Source of the DNA: Hominilimicola fabiformis
GTDB taxonomy: Bacteria > Bacillota > Clostridia > UBA1381
DNA length: 64,000 nucleotides
Direction of reading: 5' to 3'
NCBI RefSeq assembly: GCF_020687385.1
Contig: NZ_JAJEQM010000015.1
Span: 24,632-88,631, forward strand
Part shown: one piece after another, positions 17,508 through 27,207 of the stretch
Layout: every line of letters starts with the position of its first letter
Numbering within the stretch: position 1 is the first letter of the stretch
Translations under genes and position numbers: made by a program
Notes under the pieces: model-generated
What the model was told of the DNA's origin: nothing
Databases searched by the model: none
Seen by the model: only the letters and a program-made list of their open reading frames with translations

Positions 17508-19572
17508 TTCTCTTAAACTCCTTTTCAAGTTCCTTTTTGCTCATTGTTACTATGATAGGTCTGCCGTGAGGGCAAGTATTAATATTTTTAAGCCTTAACA
17601 CATTTCTCACAAGCGTTTCCATTTCTATTTTACTCATACGCATATTCGCTTTAACCGCCGATTTACACGCAATCGTATATAAAAGTCTTTCGTTCTTTTC
17701 CGTTATAAGTTCTTTCCTCATTTCCTCGCCTTGTGCGACAAGTTCAAGCACAAGCGGTTCAACCTCACCGAGTTCAACTTCACCCGGAACACTTCGTACA
17801 ATAACCGCGTCGTCGCCGAATTCTTCCGACTCAAAGCCTATATCATCAAAAAGTTGTTTATTGTCACGATACGCAGTCATCTCACTGCCGGTAAGATTTA
17901 CTATAACAGGTTCGATAAGCATTTGTGACACAACTTGTTTTGACGCAATATCTTTCTTCAATTCTTCATATTTCAAACGTTCGTGTGCCGCGTGCTGGTC
18001 TATAATCATCATTTCGTCGCCCTTTTCGGCTATGATGTACGAATCAAAAACCTGACCGACTATTTCAAAATATTCATCTGCAAAAACAGTTTCTTCGCGT
18101 TTCGGAACTTCGGTTTCAACATTTTGCTCCGTCGGTTTTTCTTCCTTAACGGTTTCAACCCCTACTGTTTCAGTAACAGGTCTTTCCTCATTCTTTATTT
18201 CTTCAACTGTGGCTTCTTCCGCTTTAACCGCGTCCTTTTTAGGAAGTATTCCGTTTGTTTCCGCTTTCGGAGTTTCAAGCGATACAGTTCTTGTATAAGG
18301 AATTTCGGATTGTCTTGGTTTTATAAAATTGGGTTTTAGTGATACAAAATCATTTTGTGTTTTAGTGTCCCCGACTTTATCCGTTTTACTGTCACTAACC
18401 AAATCATTTTTAGTGTCCCCACTGTTTTTCAGAAAATGATTTTCTCGTGGATTATATGCGGTTGTTTCGGGACGTTTTGTCATTGTCTTTGGAAGTGCGA
18501 CCGCAAAGTCGCTCAGATTTAACTGTCCCTTTGGCGTATCACGTTTAAATTCTTCCGAAGTACGTTCGATTTTCGGTACATTCGGTATTTCGTAAAGTGC
18601 GTTTTTCACACCGTAATACACCGCATTATAAACCGCCTTTTCATCCGAAAACTTCACTTCAAGTTTTGTCGGGTGAACGTTAATGTCAATAAGTGACGGA
18701 TTGATTTCTATATTAAGTATCGCCATAGGGAATTTGCCTATCATAATCTGATTTTTATAGGCATTTTCAAGTGCGGCGATTATTGTTCTGCTTGTTATGT
18801 ATCTTCTGTTTACAAAAAAGCTCTGATAATTTCGCTTAGGCCGTGCAAGCGTTCCCTTGCCGATAAGACCTGTAATTTTAATACCGTCCGATTCGTATTC
18901 TACGGGAATTGTACCCTTTGCATAATCTCTGCCGTAAACTGTATAAACCGAATTTTCAAGTGAATTATCGCCCGGTGAAAACAATTTTTCTTTGTTGTCT
19001 ATTATAAGTTTAAAGGATATTTCGGGATGTGCGAATATAAATCTCGTCATTATGTCCGTTATGTATCCTGCCTCAGTTGCGTCTTTTTTCAAGAATTTAC
19101 GTCTTGCAGGTGTGTTGAAAAACAGATTTTCGACAAGTATCGATGTACCGTCGGGAATACCTGCCTCGTCAGAAGAAAGTATTTCTCCGCCTTTGCACGT
19201 TACACATACGCCTGTTTCATCCTCGTGTCGCTTTGTAAAAAGTTCAACTTCGGCAACAGCACCTATACTTGAAAGTGCCTCACCTCTGAAACCAAGCGTA
19301 TAAATTGCGTCAAGGTCACTGCTCGTCTGCACCTTACTTGTCGCATGGCGTAAAAAGCATATTTTCGCATCCTCCTCCGACATACCGCTGCCGTTGTCGC
19401 TGACGCGCATATATATGCTTCCGCCTTTTTTTATCTCCACGCTTATCAGAGTTGCACCGGCATCTATGCTGTTTTCAACAAGTTCCTTTATAACGCTTGA
19501 CGGACGTTCAACAACTTCGCCCGCCGCTATTTTATTTGAAACTTCACTGCTCAGTACATGAATTTTTCCCAT
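17500..19572 (-). CDS. mutL: DNA mismatch repair protein MutL (endonuclease type)
   Basis: 690 residues. N-terminal GHKL ATPase (about 1-330: NKIAAGEVVERPSS, DNGSGM, GFRGEALSSI), a disordered Glu/Lys/Thr-rich linker (about 335-490), and a C-terminal dimerisation domain with the metal-dependent nicking motif DQHAAHERLKYEE and the partner motif CPHGRPI. Organisms without MutH nick the new strand with this motif. ATG at 19572 has AAAGGA six bases upstream; the in-frame TTG at 19587 is not needed. Between mutS and miaA in one transcript. Confidence 0.95.
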   Translation of the reverse strand: MGKIHVLSSEVSNKIAAGEVVERPSSVIKELVENSIDAGATLISVEIKKGGSIYMRVSDNGSGMSEEDAKICFLRHATSKVQTSSDLDAIYTLGFRGEALSSIGAVAEVELFTKRHEDETGVCVTCKGGEILSSDEAGIPDGTSILVENLFFNTPARRKFLKKDATEAGYITDIMTRFIFAHPEISFKLIIDNKEKLFSPGDNSLENSVYTVYGRDYAKGTIPVEYESDGIKITGLIGKGTLARPKRNYQSFFVNRRYITSRTIIAALENAYKNQIMIGKFPMAILNIEINPSLIDINVHPTKLEVKFSDEKAVYNAVYYGVKNALYEIPNVPKIERTSEEFKRDTPKGQLNLSDFAVALPKTMTKRPETTAYNPRENHFLKNSGDTKNDLVSDSKTDKVGDTKTQNDFVSLKPNFIKPRQSEIPYTRTVSLETPKAETNGILPKKDAVKAEEATVEEIKNEERPVTETVGVETVKEEKPTEQNVETEVPKREETVFADEYFEIVGQVFDSYIIAEKGDEMMIIDQHAAHERLKYEELKKDIASKQVVSQMLIEPVIVNLTGSEMTAYRDNKQLFDDIGFESEEFGDDAVIVRSVPGEVELGEVEPLVLELVAQGEEMRKELITEKNERLLYTIACKSAVKANMRMSKIEMETLVRNVLRLKNINTCPHGRPIIVTMSKKELEKEFKRIV

Positions 19573-19623
19573 CTTAAATCCTTTCAACCGCTAATACTTG
19601 TGTTCGATAACAGCCACAAGCAT

Positions 19624-22224
19624 TTATATTTCCTTCGCTCTGTTTGCCAATTCGTAAAGCTTGTTCATCGCCTCAATCGGCGTGTACGTTGTGACATCCA
19701 TATTTTTAAGTTCGTCTGCAATTTCGTTTGCTATACTGTCACCGAAACCGATTTGATTCGTTGTATCCTCGTGTTTTTTCGCCGTATGTTCTACAACGAT
19801 TTCATCATTCTCAATCTTTTTCAAAATCTTCTTTGCACCGTTGATTACCTCTTTCGGAACACCTGCAAGTGCCGCAACTTCAATACCGTAACTGTCGTCC
19901 GCTCCGCCTCTGACGATTTTACGCAAAAACGTAATATCGTCACCACGTTTTTTTACGGCAATTCTGTAATTTTTAACACCGTCAAGTTCTTCCTCAAGTT
20001 CGGTAAGCTCATGATAGTGCGTTGCAAAAAGCGTCTTTGCGCCGATTTTGTGCTTATTTTGTATGTACTCAACAACCGCCCAAGCTATCGACAATCCGTC
20101 AAATGTGCTTGTACCGCGTCCGATTTCATCAAGAATAATAAGCGATTTTGACGTTGCATTCTTCAAAATGTGACTTACTTCCGTCATTTCAAGCATAAAC
20201 GTACTCTGTCCCGACGAAATATCGTCAGACGCACCGACTCTTGTAAAAATCTTGTCCACAATACCGATTTTAGCCGACTTTGCAGGAACAAAACTTCCGA
20301 TTTGTGCCATAAGAGTTATAAGTGCAACCTGTCGCATATACGTTGACTTACCTGCCATATTCGGACCTGTTATAATAATCATTCGGTCGTCATCGTTATT
20401 CAAAAGAGTGTCATTCGGTACAAACATCGAATTTTTTGACATTTTCTCAACAACAGGGTGTCGTCCGTCCGTAATTTCGATTTTGCCGTTATCCGATATT
20501 TCGGGCATGGTAAAGTTGTTTTTGTATGCAGTCTGTGCCAGCGACAAAAGTACGTCAGTCGTTGCGATAATATGTGCCGCATTTTTCAAACGCTCGATTT
20601 CCTCACTCACGCTTGTTCTGACCTGTTCAAAAACATAGCTTTCAAGCGTCACGATTTTTTCCGATGCACCGAGAATTGTGTTTTCGATTTCCTTTAGTTT
20701 CGGAGTAATGTATCTTTCACAGTTTGCAAGCGTTTGCTTTCTTATATAATAATCGGGTACGTCTTTTATCGCCGATTTTGTAATCTCTATATAGTAACCG
20801 AAAACCTTGTTATAGCCGACTTTCAGCTTGCTTATGCCCGTTGATTCACGTTCTTCATTTTCAAGTGCCGCAAGCCACTTTTTACCGTCACGCATTGCAA
20901 TACGCAAATTGTCGATTTCCTCATTAAAGCCCTCTTTTATAACATTGCCGTCACGCAAAAGTGCCGGCGGTTCGTCATTTATCGCTCTTTCAAGCAAATC
21001 GCACACATCTTCAAGCAAATCAAAATTTTTACGCATATCACCAAGCATCGGTGACTTGACGTTGCTTAAAGTGTACTCAAGTTCAGGTAACTGTAAAAGC
21101 GTCATTTTAAGTGCAATTAAATCTTTCGGTGTAACAGTGCCAAGCGAAATACGGCTGATTATTCTTGATATATCATACGTTCCGGAAAGCACTGCCGAAA
21201 GGTCGTCGCGGAGCATTATATTCTCCGTAAGCTCCTTTACCGAATACAATCTCTTGTTTATCTCAATAGGATTGATAAGCGGCTTTTCAATCCACTGTTT
21301 TAAAAGTCTTGCACCCATTGACGTTTCTGTATTGTCAAGCACCCACAAAAGCGAACCTCTTTTAACCTTGTCACGCATTGTTTCGGTTATTTCAAGGTTA
21401 CGTCTTGTATTCACGTCAATATCCATATACTGATTAACTTCGTATGTATTAATCGTGTTTAAATATGTAAGACTTGTTTTTTGCGTATGTTCCAAATACG
21501 CAATCATAGCACCGACCGCACGAACCGCATAAGGTTTTGTGTCAAGTGCTATTTCCGACAAGGAATTTTTACCGAACTGCTGCAGGATATTCTTTTCAAA
21601 TTCCGAATTTTCAAAGAAATCGTCCGTACATTCGTCGGGAGTTATATGAAATCTCAACTCAACCTGTGCAGATAATTTTTCCGCCGCGTCCGAATTTAAG
21701 AGTATTTCTTTCGGCTCATATCTCGCTATTTCGTTTAGTGCCTCGTCCGCTCCGCTAATTTCGGTTGTATAAATCTCACCCGTTGAAATATCCGAAACCG
21801 CAAATCCGTATTTGTCACGCTGACTGTATATAACCGCAAGATAATTATTATTCTTTTCGTCAAGCAACTCCTCATCAACAACCGTACCCGGCGTCACTAC
21901 ACGAATAACCTCACGTTTTACAATACCTTTAGCGGTTTTAGGGTCCTCAACCTGTTCGCATATAGCAACCTTATACCCCTTTTCAATCAGCTTTGCAATA
22001 TAAACCGACGCACTGTGAAAAGGAACGCCACACATTGGTGCGCGTTCCGAAAGTCCGCAGTCTTTACCTGTAAGCGTTATTTCAAGCTCCTTTGAAGCTT
22101 TTATGGCATCATCAAAAAACATTTCATAGAAATCACCCAATCTGTAAAATAATATACAGTCCTCGTATTCCTCCTTTGTTTTCAGATATTGAGTCATCAT
22201 CGGCGTCATCTGCTCTTTTGCCAT
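19624..22224 (-). CDS. mutS: DNA mismatch repair protein MutS
   Basis: 866 residues, full length. Mismatch-binding N-terminal domain (Phe-x-Glu motif in the FYEMFFDDA region), connector, core and clamp domains, and C-terminal ABC ATPase with Walker A GPNMAGKST, and Walker B DEIGRGTSTFDG. Recognises mispaired bases and recruits MutL, which is encoded next. AAGGAG precedes the ATG. Confidence 0.97.
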   Translation of the reverse strand: MAKEQMTPMMTQYLKTKEEYEDCILFYRLGDFYEMFFDDAIKASKELEITLTGKDCGLSERAPMCGVPFHSASVYIAKLIEKGYKVAICEQVEDPKTAKGIVKREVIRVVTPGTVVDEELLDEKNNNYLAVIYSQRDKYGFAVSDISTGEIYTTEISGADEALNEIARYEPKEILLNSDAAEKLSAQVELRFHITPDECTDDFFENSEFEKNILQQFGKNSLSEIALDTKPYAVRAVGAMIAYLEHTQKTSLTYLNTINTYEVNQYMDIDVNTRRNLEITETMRDKVKRGSLLWVLDNTETSMGARLLKQWIEKPLINPIEINKRLYSVKELTENIMLRDDLSAVLSGTYDISRIISRISLGTVTPKDLIALKMTLLQLPELEYTLSNVKSPMLGDMRKNFDLLEDVCDLLERAINDEPPALLRDGNVIKEGFNEEIDNLRIAMRDGKKWLAALENEERESTGISKLKVGYNKVFGYYIEITKSAIKDVPDYYIRKQTLANCERYITPKLKEIENTILGASEKIVTLESYVFEQVRTSVSEEIERLKNAAHIIATTDVLLSLAQTAYKNNFTMPEISDNGKIEITDGRHPVVEKMSKNSMFVPNDTLLNNDDDRMIIITGPNMAGKSTYMRQVALITLMAQIGSFVPAKSAKIGIVDKIFTRVGASDDISSGQSTFMLEMTEVSHILKNATSKSLIILDEIGRGTSTFDGLSIAWAVVEYIQNKHKIGAKTLFATHYHELTELEEELDGVKNYRIAVKKRGDDITFLRKIVRGGADDSYGIEVAALAGVPKEVINGAKKILKKIENDEIVVEHTAKKHEDTTNQIGFGDSIANEIADELKNMDVTTYTPIEAMNKLYELANRAKEI

Positions 22225-22261
22225 TCCGCTTTATCTCCTTGTCTTTAGATTTGTGTATAAA

Positions 22262-22642
22262 TTAGTGACAGCCGCCGCAAGTGCTGCAATCATGCGTACA
22301 GTTTGGATCTTGTCCTGTGATGTAGAAATTCAGCATTTGATTAACTTGATTAACCATTGCGTCAAATTCTTTCTTTGCATCAATGTACTTCTTTATTGAT
22401 TCCGATTTTTCAAGCATTTCTTCAAATGCTTCATTATTCTTCTGTATAGCTTCTTCACGCGAAATCTTGTTGTTTTGCATATCGCGTGCAAGGTTCATTC
22501 TCTGCAAGTTGAATTCCTTTAAAAGTGCCTGTGCCTCGTCATCATTTTCTTGTAAAATCTCGGCATTCTTTGCATTTTTCATTTCTTCTGAATTTTGGAT
22601 AAGTTCTCCAAGTTCTCTTGTCTTTTCGATTATTTCGTTCAT
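22262..22642 (-). CDS. YlbF/YmcA-family protein with Cys-rich tail
   Basis: 126 residues, nearly all helical, matching the YlbF/YmcA family (RicA/RicF in B. subtilis), which forms an iron-sulfur complex that stimulates RNase Y cleavage and affects competence and sporulation. The C-terminal tail CTHDCSTCGGCH offers four Cys and two His residues and could hold a cluster. It lies between miaB and mutS in the same direction; the family is often found beside miaB and mutS in Firmicutes (known). Confidence 0.85.
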   Translation of the reverse strand: MNEIIEKTRELGELIQNSEEMKNAKNAEILQENDDEAQALLKEFNLQRMNLARDMQNNKISREEAIQKNNEAFEEMLEKSESIKKYIDAKKEFDAMVNQVNQMLNFYITGQDPNCTHDCSTCGGCH

Positions 22643-22659
22643 ATTATTAAATTCCTTTC

Positions 22660-24078
22660 TTATTCTGCAATCTCACCGTTAAGGCTCCATGTGTGTGCCT
22701 CGGTAATTCTTACGTCTATATATTTTCCTATAAGCGATTTATCGCCCTTAAAGTTTACTATCTTTGAACTGTCACAACGGCCCGAAAGTGTTGTTTCGTC
22801 ATTCTTGCTTACACCGTCGACAAGCACCTTTTCAACCCGTCCTACATACGCCTCATTTTTGCGTTTTGAAATTTCATTCTGTACTTCCAAAAGCTTGTTG
22901 AAATTCTCGTGTATTTCTTCGTCTGTAAGTACAAAATCAAGCTTTGCCGCAGGAGTTCCCTCACGTCTTGAATATATAAATGAGAATATGTTATCATACT
23001 CAACCTTACGAAGTACGTCAAGTGTTTCCTCAAAATCTTCCTTTGTTTCCGTTGGAAAACCGACTATAATATCGGTTGAAAGAGAAATGTTCGGTATTCT
23101 CTTTTTAACCTTTTCAATCTTTGCAAGATAATCTTCTTTTGTGTACTTTCTGTTCATTTCTTTCAAAATCTTGTTTGAACCTGCTTGAACAGGAAGATGA
23201 AGTTGTTTACAAACCTTGTCACATTCCGCAATCGCATCAATAAGTTTATCGCTCAAATCCTTTGGGTGTGATGTCATAAATCTGATACGTTCAACGCCCT
23301 CAATGTCATTTACCATACGAATAAGGTCTGCAAAGTCAACATCTGTGTCAAGGTCTTTGCCGTATGAATTTACATTCTGTCCTAAAAGTGCAATTTCACT
23401 GCAACCTCTTGCCACAAGTTCCTTAACTTCAGCTATAACCGCCTCAGGTGTACGGCTTCTTTCACGTCCGCGTACATACGGTACAATACAGTATGAGCAG
23501 AAATTGTTGCAGCCGTACATTACAGATACCCATGCTTTTTTATCATCGTCACGCATAATAGGAATATCCTCTGCGATTGCACCGTCACTGCTGTCAATAT
23601 CGACAACTGTTTTCTTTTCGTGAATTGCTCTGTATAAAAGCTCCGGCATTTTGTAAAGTGCGTGTGTTCCGAAAACAAGGTCAACATGTTCGTGTACTTT
23701 TTTGATTTTCTCGGTAATATGCTCCTGTTGTACCATACAACCGCATACACCGATAACCATATCTTTTCTTTCTTCTTTGATGTGCTTTAAAATACCGAGT
23801 CTGCCGAAAACCTTTTGCTCCGCATTTTCACGCACCGCACAAGTATTATATATAACAACATCAGCTTTGTTGCTGTCGTCCGTAAAATCAAACCCCGCCT
23901 GTCTTAGCATACCTCTTATACGTTCGGTGTCGTTTTCATTCTGCTGACAACCGTATGTTTCGGTAAGCGCTAATTTTGCGTGTCCGTTTTGAGCAGCATA
24001 ACGCATATTTTCTTCTTTGAGTTTCATTATATAGCTTTCTTGCTCCGCCATCTGCTCCTTAGTTATAAGCTTTGCCAT
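22660..24078 (-). CDS. miaB: tRNA-2-methylthio-N6-dimethylallyladenosine synthase
   Basis: 472 residues. Radical-SAM methylthiotransferase acting on i6A37 of tRNA. N-terminal UPF0004 domain binding one 4Fe-4S cluster (TYGCQQNENDTERI, Cys in YNTCAVRENA), radical-SAM domain with CNNFCSYC, VRGRERSR, then a C-terminal TRAM domain ending SLNGEIAE. An N-terminal extension of about 35 residues before the UPF0004 domain is usual in clostridial MiaB. First gene of the miaB-ylbF-mutS-mutL-miaA cluster, so both enzymes of the ms2i6A pathway share a transcript. Confidence 0.95.
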   Translation of the reverse strand: MAKLITKEQMAEQESYIMKLKEENMRYAAQNGHAKLALTETYGCQQNENDTERIRGMLRQAGFDFTDDSNKADVVIYNTCAVRENAEQKVFGRLGILKHIKEERKDMVIGVCGCMVQQEHITEKIKKVHEHVDLVFGTHALYKMPELLYRAIHEKKTVVDIDSSDGAIAEDIPIMRDDDKKAWVSVMYGCNNFCSYCIVPYVRGRERSRTPEAVIAEVKELVARGCSEIALLGQNVNSYGKDLDTDVDFADLIRMVNDIEGVERIRFMTSHPKDLSDKLIDAIAECDKVCKQLHLPVQAGSNKILKEMNRKYTKEDYLAKIEKVKKRIPNISLSTDIIVGFPTETKEDFEETLDVLRKVEYDNIFSFIYSRREGTPAAKLDFVLTDEEIHENFNKLLEVQNEISKRKNEAYVGRVEKVLVDGVSKNDETTLSGRCDSSKIVNFKGDKSLIGKYIDVRITEAHTWSLNGEIAE

Positions 24079-24141
24079 TTACATTTCTCCTATACTTCAA
24101 AAGTAAAGTTAATTATATCACATTTAAATTGTAATTACAAC

Positions 24142-24438
24142 TTAAAATTCATAATCGCAAACACGTCTTTCCGCTACATACGGACGCACATACGTTGCAC
24201 CGACAGCTTTGTGTTCAGGGTGATTTTGGTAAGTGTTTAAATCCTCTTTTGTTTCAAACTCCGATACAAGTACTACATCTGACGCGGCGTCTGTATCGTT
24301 GAAATTAAGTCCGACTTCAATGTTTACCAAAACATCTATTTTACCCTTTAAAGCCTCAAGATTTTCCTTTATATCCTTTGCTCTCTGCTCTTTGTCTTCA
24401 CTCTCTGCCATTCTCCACATTACTATATGCTTAACCAC
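24142..24438 (-). CDS. Dabb (stress-responsive A/B barrel) family protein
   Basis: 98 residues with the Dabb signature: N-terminal VKHIVMWRM, central LVNIEVGLNF, and C-terminal YQNHPEHKAVG with the conserved His pair, followed by VRPYVAERRVCDYEF. The family is a dimeric ferredoxin-like barrel; biochemical role in bacteria is mostly unknown. Single gene, 63 bases upstream of the miaB start region. Confidence 0.85.
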   Translation of the reverse strand: MVKHIVMWRMAESEDKEQRAKDIKENLEALKGKIDVLVNIEVGLNFNDTDAASDVVLVSEFETKEDLNTYQNHPEHKAVGATYVRPYVAERRVCDYEF

Positions 24439-24567
24439 GTTAAATTCCTCCTAAATACATATACATTTATTATATCATCTTATTTTAATTTTTTCAATAA
24501 AATATGTGGTTTTTATTAAAAAATAGTGGTATAATAAACCCATAAATATCTGAAAGGACAGATTATT

Positions 24568-25407
24568 GTGAAAAAGCTTTTAAAAACAGCAGCGCTTACG
24601 GGCGGAATATTATTTGCCGTCAAAGGTTTGGACAACAGAATTGAAGTTACACATTACGATATATCGTCACCGAAAATCCCCGAAGGATTTGACGGATATA
24701 AAATTTTACAAATTTCAGATTACCATGCAGACAGCGTACCGGGGCTGATTGAGGAAATCGAACACGAATCGCCCGACATTATAGTTTCGACAGGTGACCT
24801 TGTTCACGACACAGGCTCATACACACCCGGAGTACGTCTATGCAAACATCTTATCGACATTGCACCCGTTTATGCGGTAACGGGCAATCACGATTTATGG
24901 CGAAGTGACTACGATGAATTTGAGCGAGAACTTACCGAAGTCGGCGTTAAAACATTGCATGACGAGCGTGTCATTTTAAAGCGTAACGAAAGCGAAATTT
25001 CACTTTCGGGAATTGACGATCCGTTTGCTTTAAACAGTGTCAAAATCGCCGAAAATATCGAAAATTCACTTGCGAAACTGCCACGTTACAACGGATATGA
25101 CATACTGCTTTTTCACCGTGCGAATTTATTCGACAGATTAAAATACCGCGGTTTCAACCTAATTCTTGCAGGTCATATGCACGGCGGGCAATTCAGAATA
25201 CCGAAAGGCAGAGGTGTCGTTGCACCTAAATCAAGCTGGGGCAGTAAATCGTCAATGTTCTTTCCGAAATACTTTGCCGGGCATTACCACGCACCGCACA
25301 CCGATATGATTGTAAACAGAGGTATAGGCAACCCTATGCTTTTGCCGAGATTGTTTAACCGACCTGAAATAACGGTCATTACATTAAAACACAAAAAGGA
25401 GATATAA
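24568..25407 (+). CDS. YkuE/YaeI-like metallophosphoesterase
   Basis: 279 residues. Calcineurin-like phosphoesterase with all metal-binding blocks: ISDYH, STGDLVHD, TGNHD, HRANLF and GHMHGGQ. An N-terminal hydrophobic stretch (about 4-20) may be a membrane anchor or signal. Family members hydrolyse UDP-diacylglucosamine or other phosphodiesters; the substrate here is unknown. GTG start with AAAGGA upstream, and a TATAAT at 24530 without a clear -35. First of a three-gene run with only 3 bases to the deacetylase gene. Confidence 0.88.
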   Translation: MKKLLKTAALTGGILFAVKGLDNRIEVTHYDISSPKIPEGFDGYKILQISDYHADSVPGLIEEIEHESPDIIVSTGDLVHDTGSYTPGVRLCKHLIDIAPVYAVTGNHDLWRSDYDEFERELTEVGVKTLHDERVILKRNESEISLSGIDDPFALNSVKIAENIENSLAKLPRYNGYDILLFHRANLFDRLKYRGFNLILAGHMHGGQFRIPKGRGVVAPKSSWGSKSSMFFPKYFAGHYHAPHTDMIVNRGIGNPMLLPRLFNRPEITVITLKHKKEI

Positions 25408-25410
25408 AAA

Positions 25411-26229
25411 ATGGAAAACAAAAGACCTTTCAAAACAATTTACACTTGTTTCCCGCAAGGAAAACACAAGGTACTTACAATGAGTTACGATGACGGTAAG
25501 ATTTTCGACAGAAAGCTTATCGAGATTTTCAACAAATACGGTATCAAGGGTACATTCCACCTTAACACAGGTATTATGCCTGTTGATGAGGACAGAATAC
25601 AGCTTTCGGAAGTCAAGGAACTTTACAAAGGTCACGAAGTATCGTGCCATACAAGCACTCACCCAACTATTGAACGTTGTCCGCTTGACCAAGTTGTTCA
25701 GCAAGTAATTGAGGACAGAAAAGCACTTGAGGACGCAGTCGGCTATCCCGTAAGAGGTCTTAGCTACCCTAACGGCTCATACAGCAAGGATATTATCAAT
25801 CTTCTTCCTGCCTGCGGCATAGAATACAGTCGTGTTGTCGGAAGTACGGACGATTTTGCATTTCCCGACAATTTTCTTGAATGGAAATCTACCTGTCACC
25901 ACGGTCACAACCTTATGCAGAATGCAGAACGTTTTGCCGACCTACATAAGACACAATATCTTTATATGATGTACGTTTGGGGACACAGTTATGAATTTGA
26001 CCGCGACAACAGCTGGGATTTAATCGAAGGTTTCTGTAAATTTATCGGTGGACGTGACGATATATGGTACGCTACAAATATTGAAATCGTTGACTATATG
26101 AATGCCGCAAAAAATCTTAAATACACCGCTAAGGGAGACAGAGTTTACAATCCTAACGCAATATCTGTATGGATTGAAGTTGACGGTCAACATTACGAAA
26201 TCAAACCGGGAGAACTTAAAGAAATATGA
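25411..26229 (+). CDS. Polysaccharide deacetylase-family protein, cytoplasmic
   Basis: 272 residues, no signal peptide. NodB-homology fold with motif 1 SYDDG, motif 2 HTSTHP, and GLSYPNGSYS as motif 3; the metal ligands (second Asp, two His) are present. The C-terminal part (about 185-272) with WGHSYEFDRDNSW is seen in cytoplasmic sugar deacetylase-like proteins. Substrate is unknown. It overlaps the next gene by the four bases ATGA. Confidence 0.85.
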   Translation: MENKRPFKTIYTCFPQGKHKVLTMSYDDGKIFDRKLIEIFNKYGIKGTFHLNTGIMPVDEDRIQLSEVKELYKGHEVSCHTSTHPTIERCPLDQVVQQVIEDRKALEDAVGYPVRGLSYPNGSYSKDIINLLPACGIEYSRVVGSTDDFAFPDNFLEWKSTCHHGHNLMQNAERFADLHKTQYLYMMYVWGHSYEFDRDNSWDLIEGFCKFIGGRDDIWYATNIEIVDYMNAAKNLKYTAKGDRVYNPNAISVWIEVDGQHYEIKPGELKEI

Positions 26230-26942
26230 CGGAAAAAGAACTTTTTCCTCCTGTACGTGATTTATTCGTAAAACGCGGATACAAAGTCAATGCAGAGGTG
26301 CGTGACTGTGACGTTACCGCAACGAAAGACGACGAATTTATTATTATAGAGTTAAAGAAAAATTTATCCGTAACACTTTTGGCACAAGGTCTGAAAAGGC
26401 TCAAAACAGGTGCAGACGTATATATCGCCGTACCCAAGCCGAAAAAATATTCACTGAAAAAATTCCGCAACACATTTGCGGTGATAAAAAAACTTGAACT
26501 CGGACTTATATTCGTTTCAGTTCGCGGCAGTCATTCATTTGCGGAAATCGTATTTGAGCCGACCGAATTTAAACCGACAACACGCGACTATCGAAAAAGG
26601 CGTGAAATTCTCACAGAAATCAACGGCAGAACGATTGACACAAACACAGGCGGTGTGACGAACACCAAAATCATAACCGCTTACACCGAACAATGTATAC
26701 ATATCGCGTGTATCCTTGATATGTACGGCGATTTGTCGCCGAAACGCATAAAGGAAATCAGCGGTATTGACCGTGCGTATAATATTCTAAGAATGAATGT
26801 TTACGGTTGGTTTTATAACGTCAAAAAAGGAGTCTACGGTATAACGACAGAAGGACGCAAAGGACTTTTGGAATATCCCGAACTTGAAAAATACTATACC
26901 GAACTTTTACAAGAGAATACAGAAAACGGCTCACCTTTGTGA
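26226..26942 (+). CDS. DUF2161 protein, predicted PD-(D/E)XK nuclease fold
   Basis: 238 residues. N-terminal half has the PD-(D/E)XK pattern: CDVTATKDDEFIIIELKKN, with Asp, Glu and Lys at the expected spacing, preceded by an RGYKVNAEVR strand. The C-terminal half (about 140-238) looks like a winged helix (LSPKRIKEISG, YGITTEGRKGL). DUF2161 proteins are annotated as predicted phosphodiesterases or nucleases with no known target. Start ATG overlaps the deacetylase stop. The stop codon lies inside a 24-bp palindrome that is repeated 235 bp downstream (see repeat entry). Confidence 0.8.
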   Translation: MTEKELFPPVRDLFVKRGYKVNAEVRDCDVTATKDDEFIIIELKKNLSVTLLAQGLKRLKTGADVYIAVPKPKKYSLKKFRNTFAVIKKLELGLIFVSVRGSHSFAEIVFEPTEFKPTTRDYRKRREILTEINGRTIDTNTGGVTNTKIITAYTEQCIHIACILDMYGDLSPKRIKEISGIDRAYNILRMNVYGWFYNVKKGVYGITTEGRKGLLEYPELEKYYTELLQENTENGSPL

Positions 26943-27207
26943 GCCGTTCAGACTGTCGACAAATTGTCCGGAACGTGCAATATATTATATTTTTATATTT
27001 TAAAGTTTAATTTATAGCTATAAAAAGCAACAGGCAAGCCTATCTTCGATATACGGCTTGCCTGTGCACTTTTTGTGAAAATAAACTCTAGCGTACAACC
27101 GTACGCCGACAAGTTCATTTTCGCAAAATCCGAACTGATTTCTCGACCTCTGCCAGCGTGTAGACACTTTTGTCTACACGCTGAACGGCTCACCTTTGTG
27201 AGCCGTT
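26925..27207. repeat. Dispersed hairpin-rich repeat, copy 1, with 24-bp flanking duplication
   Basis: A 235-bp body (26949-27183) lies between two identical 24-bp palindromes (26925-26948 and 27184-27207; arms AACGGCTCAC/GTGAGCCGTT). The body holds, in order: GTCGACAAATTGTC, an AT-rich stretch, hairpin CAGGCAAGCC/GGCTTGCCTG, a long imperfect hairpin with arms TTTTTGTGAAAATAAACTC and GAGTTCATTTTCGCAAAA, the string CTCGACCTCTGCC, and a 3' hairpin CAGCGTGTAGAC/GTCTACACGCTG. Two related copies are in this window. No coding sequence. The left palindrome carries the stop of the DUF2161 gene and the right one the stop of cca. Confidence 0.9.
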
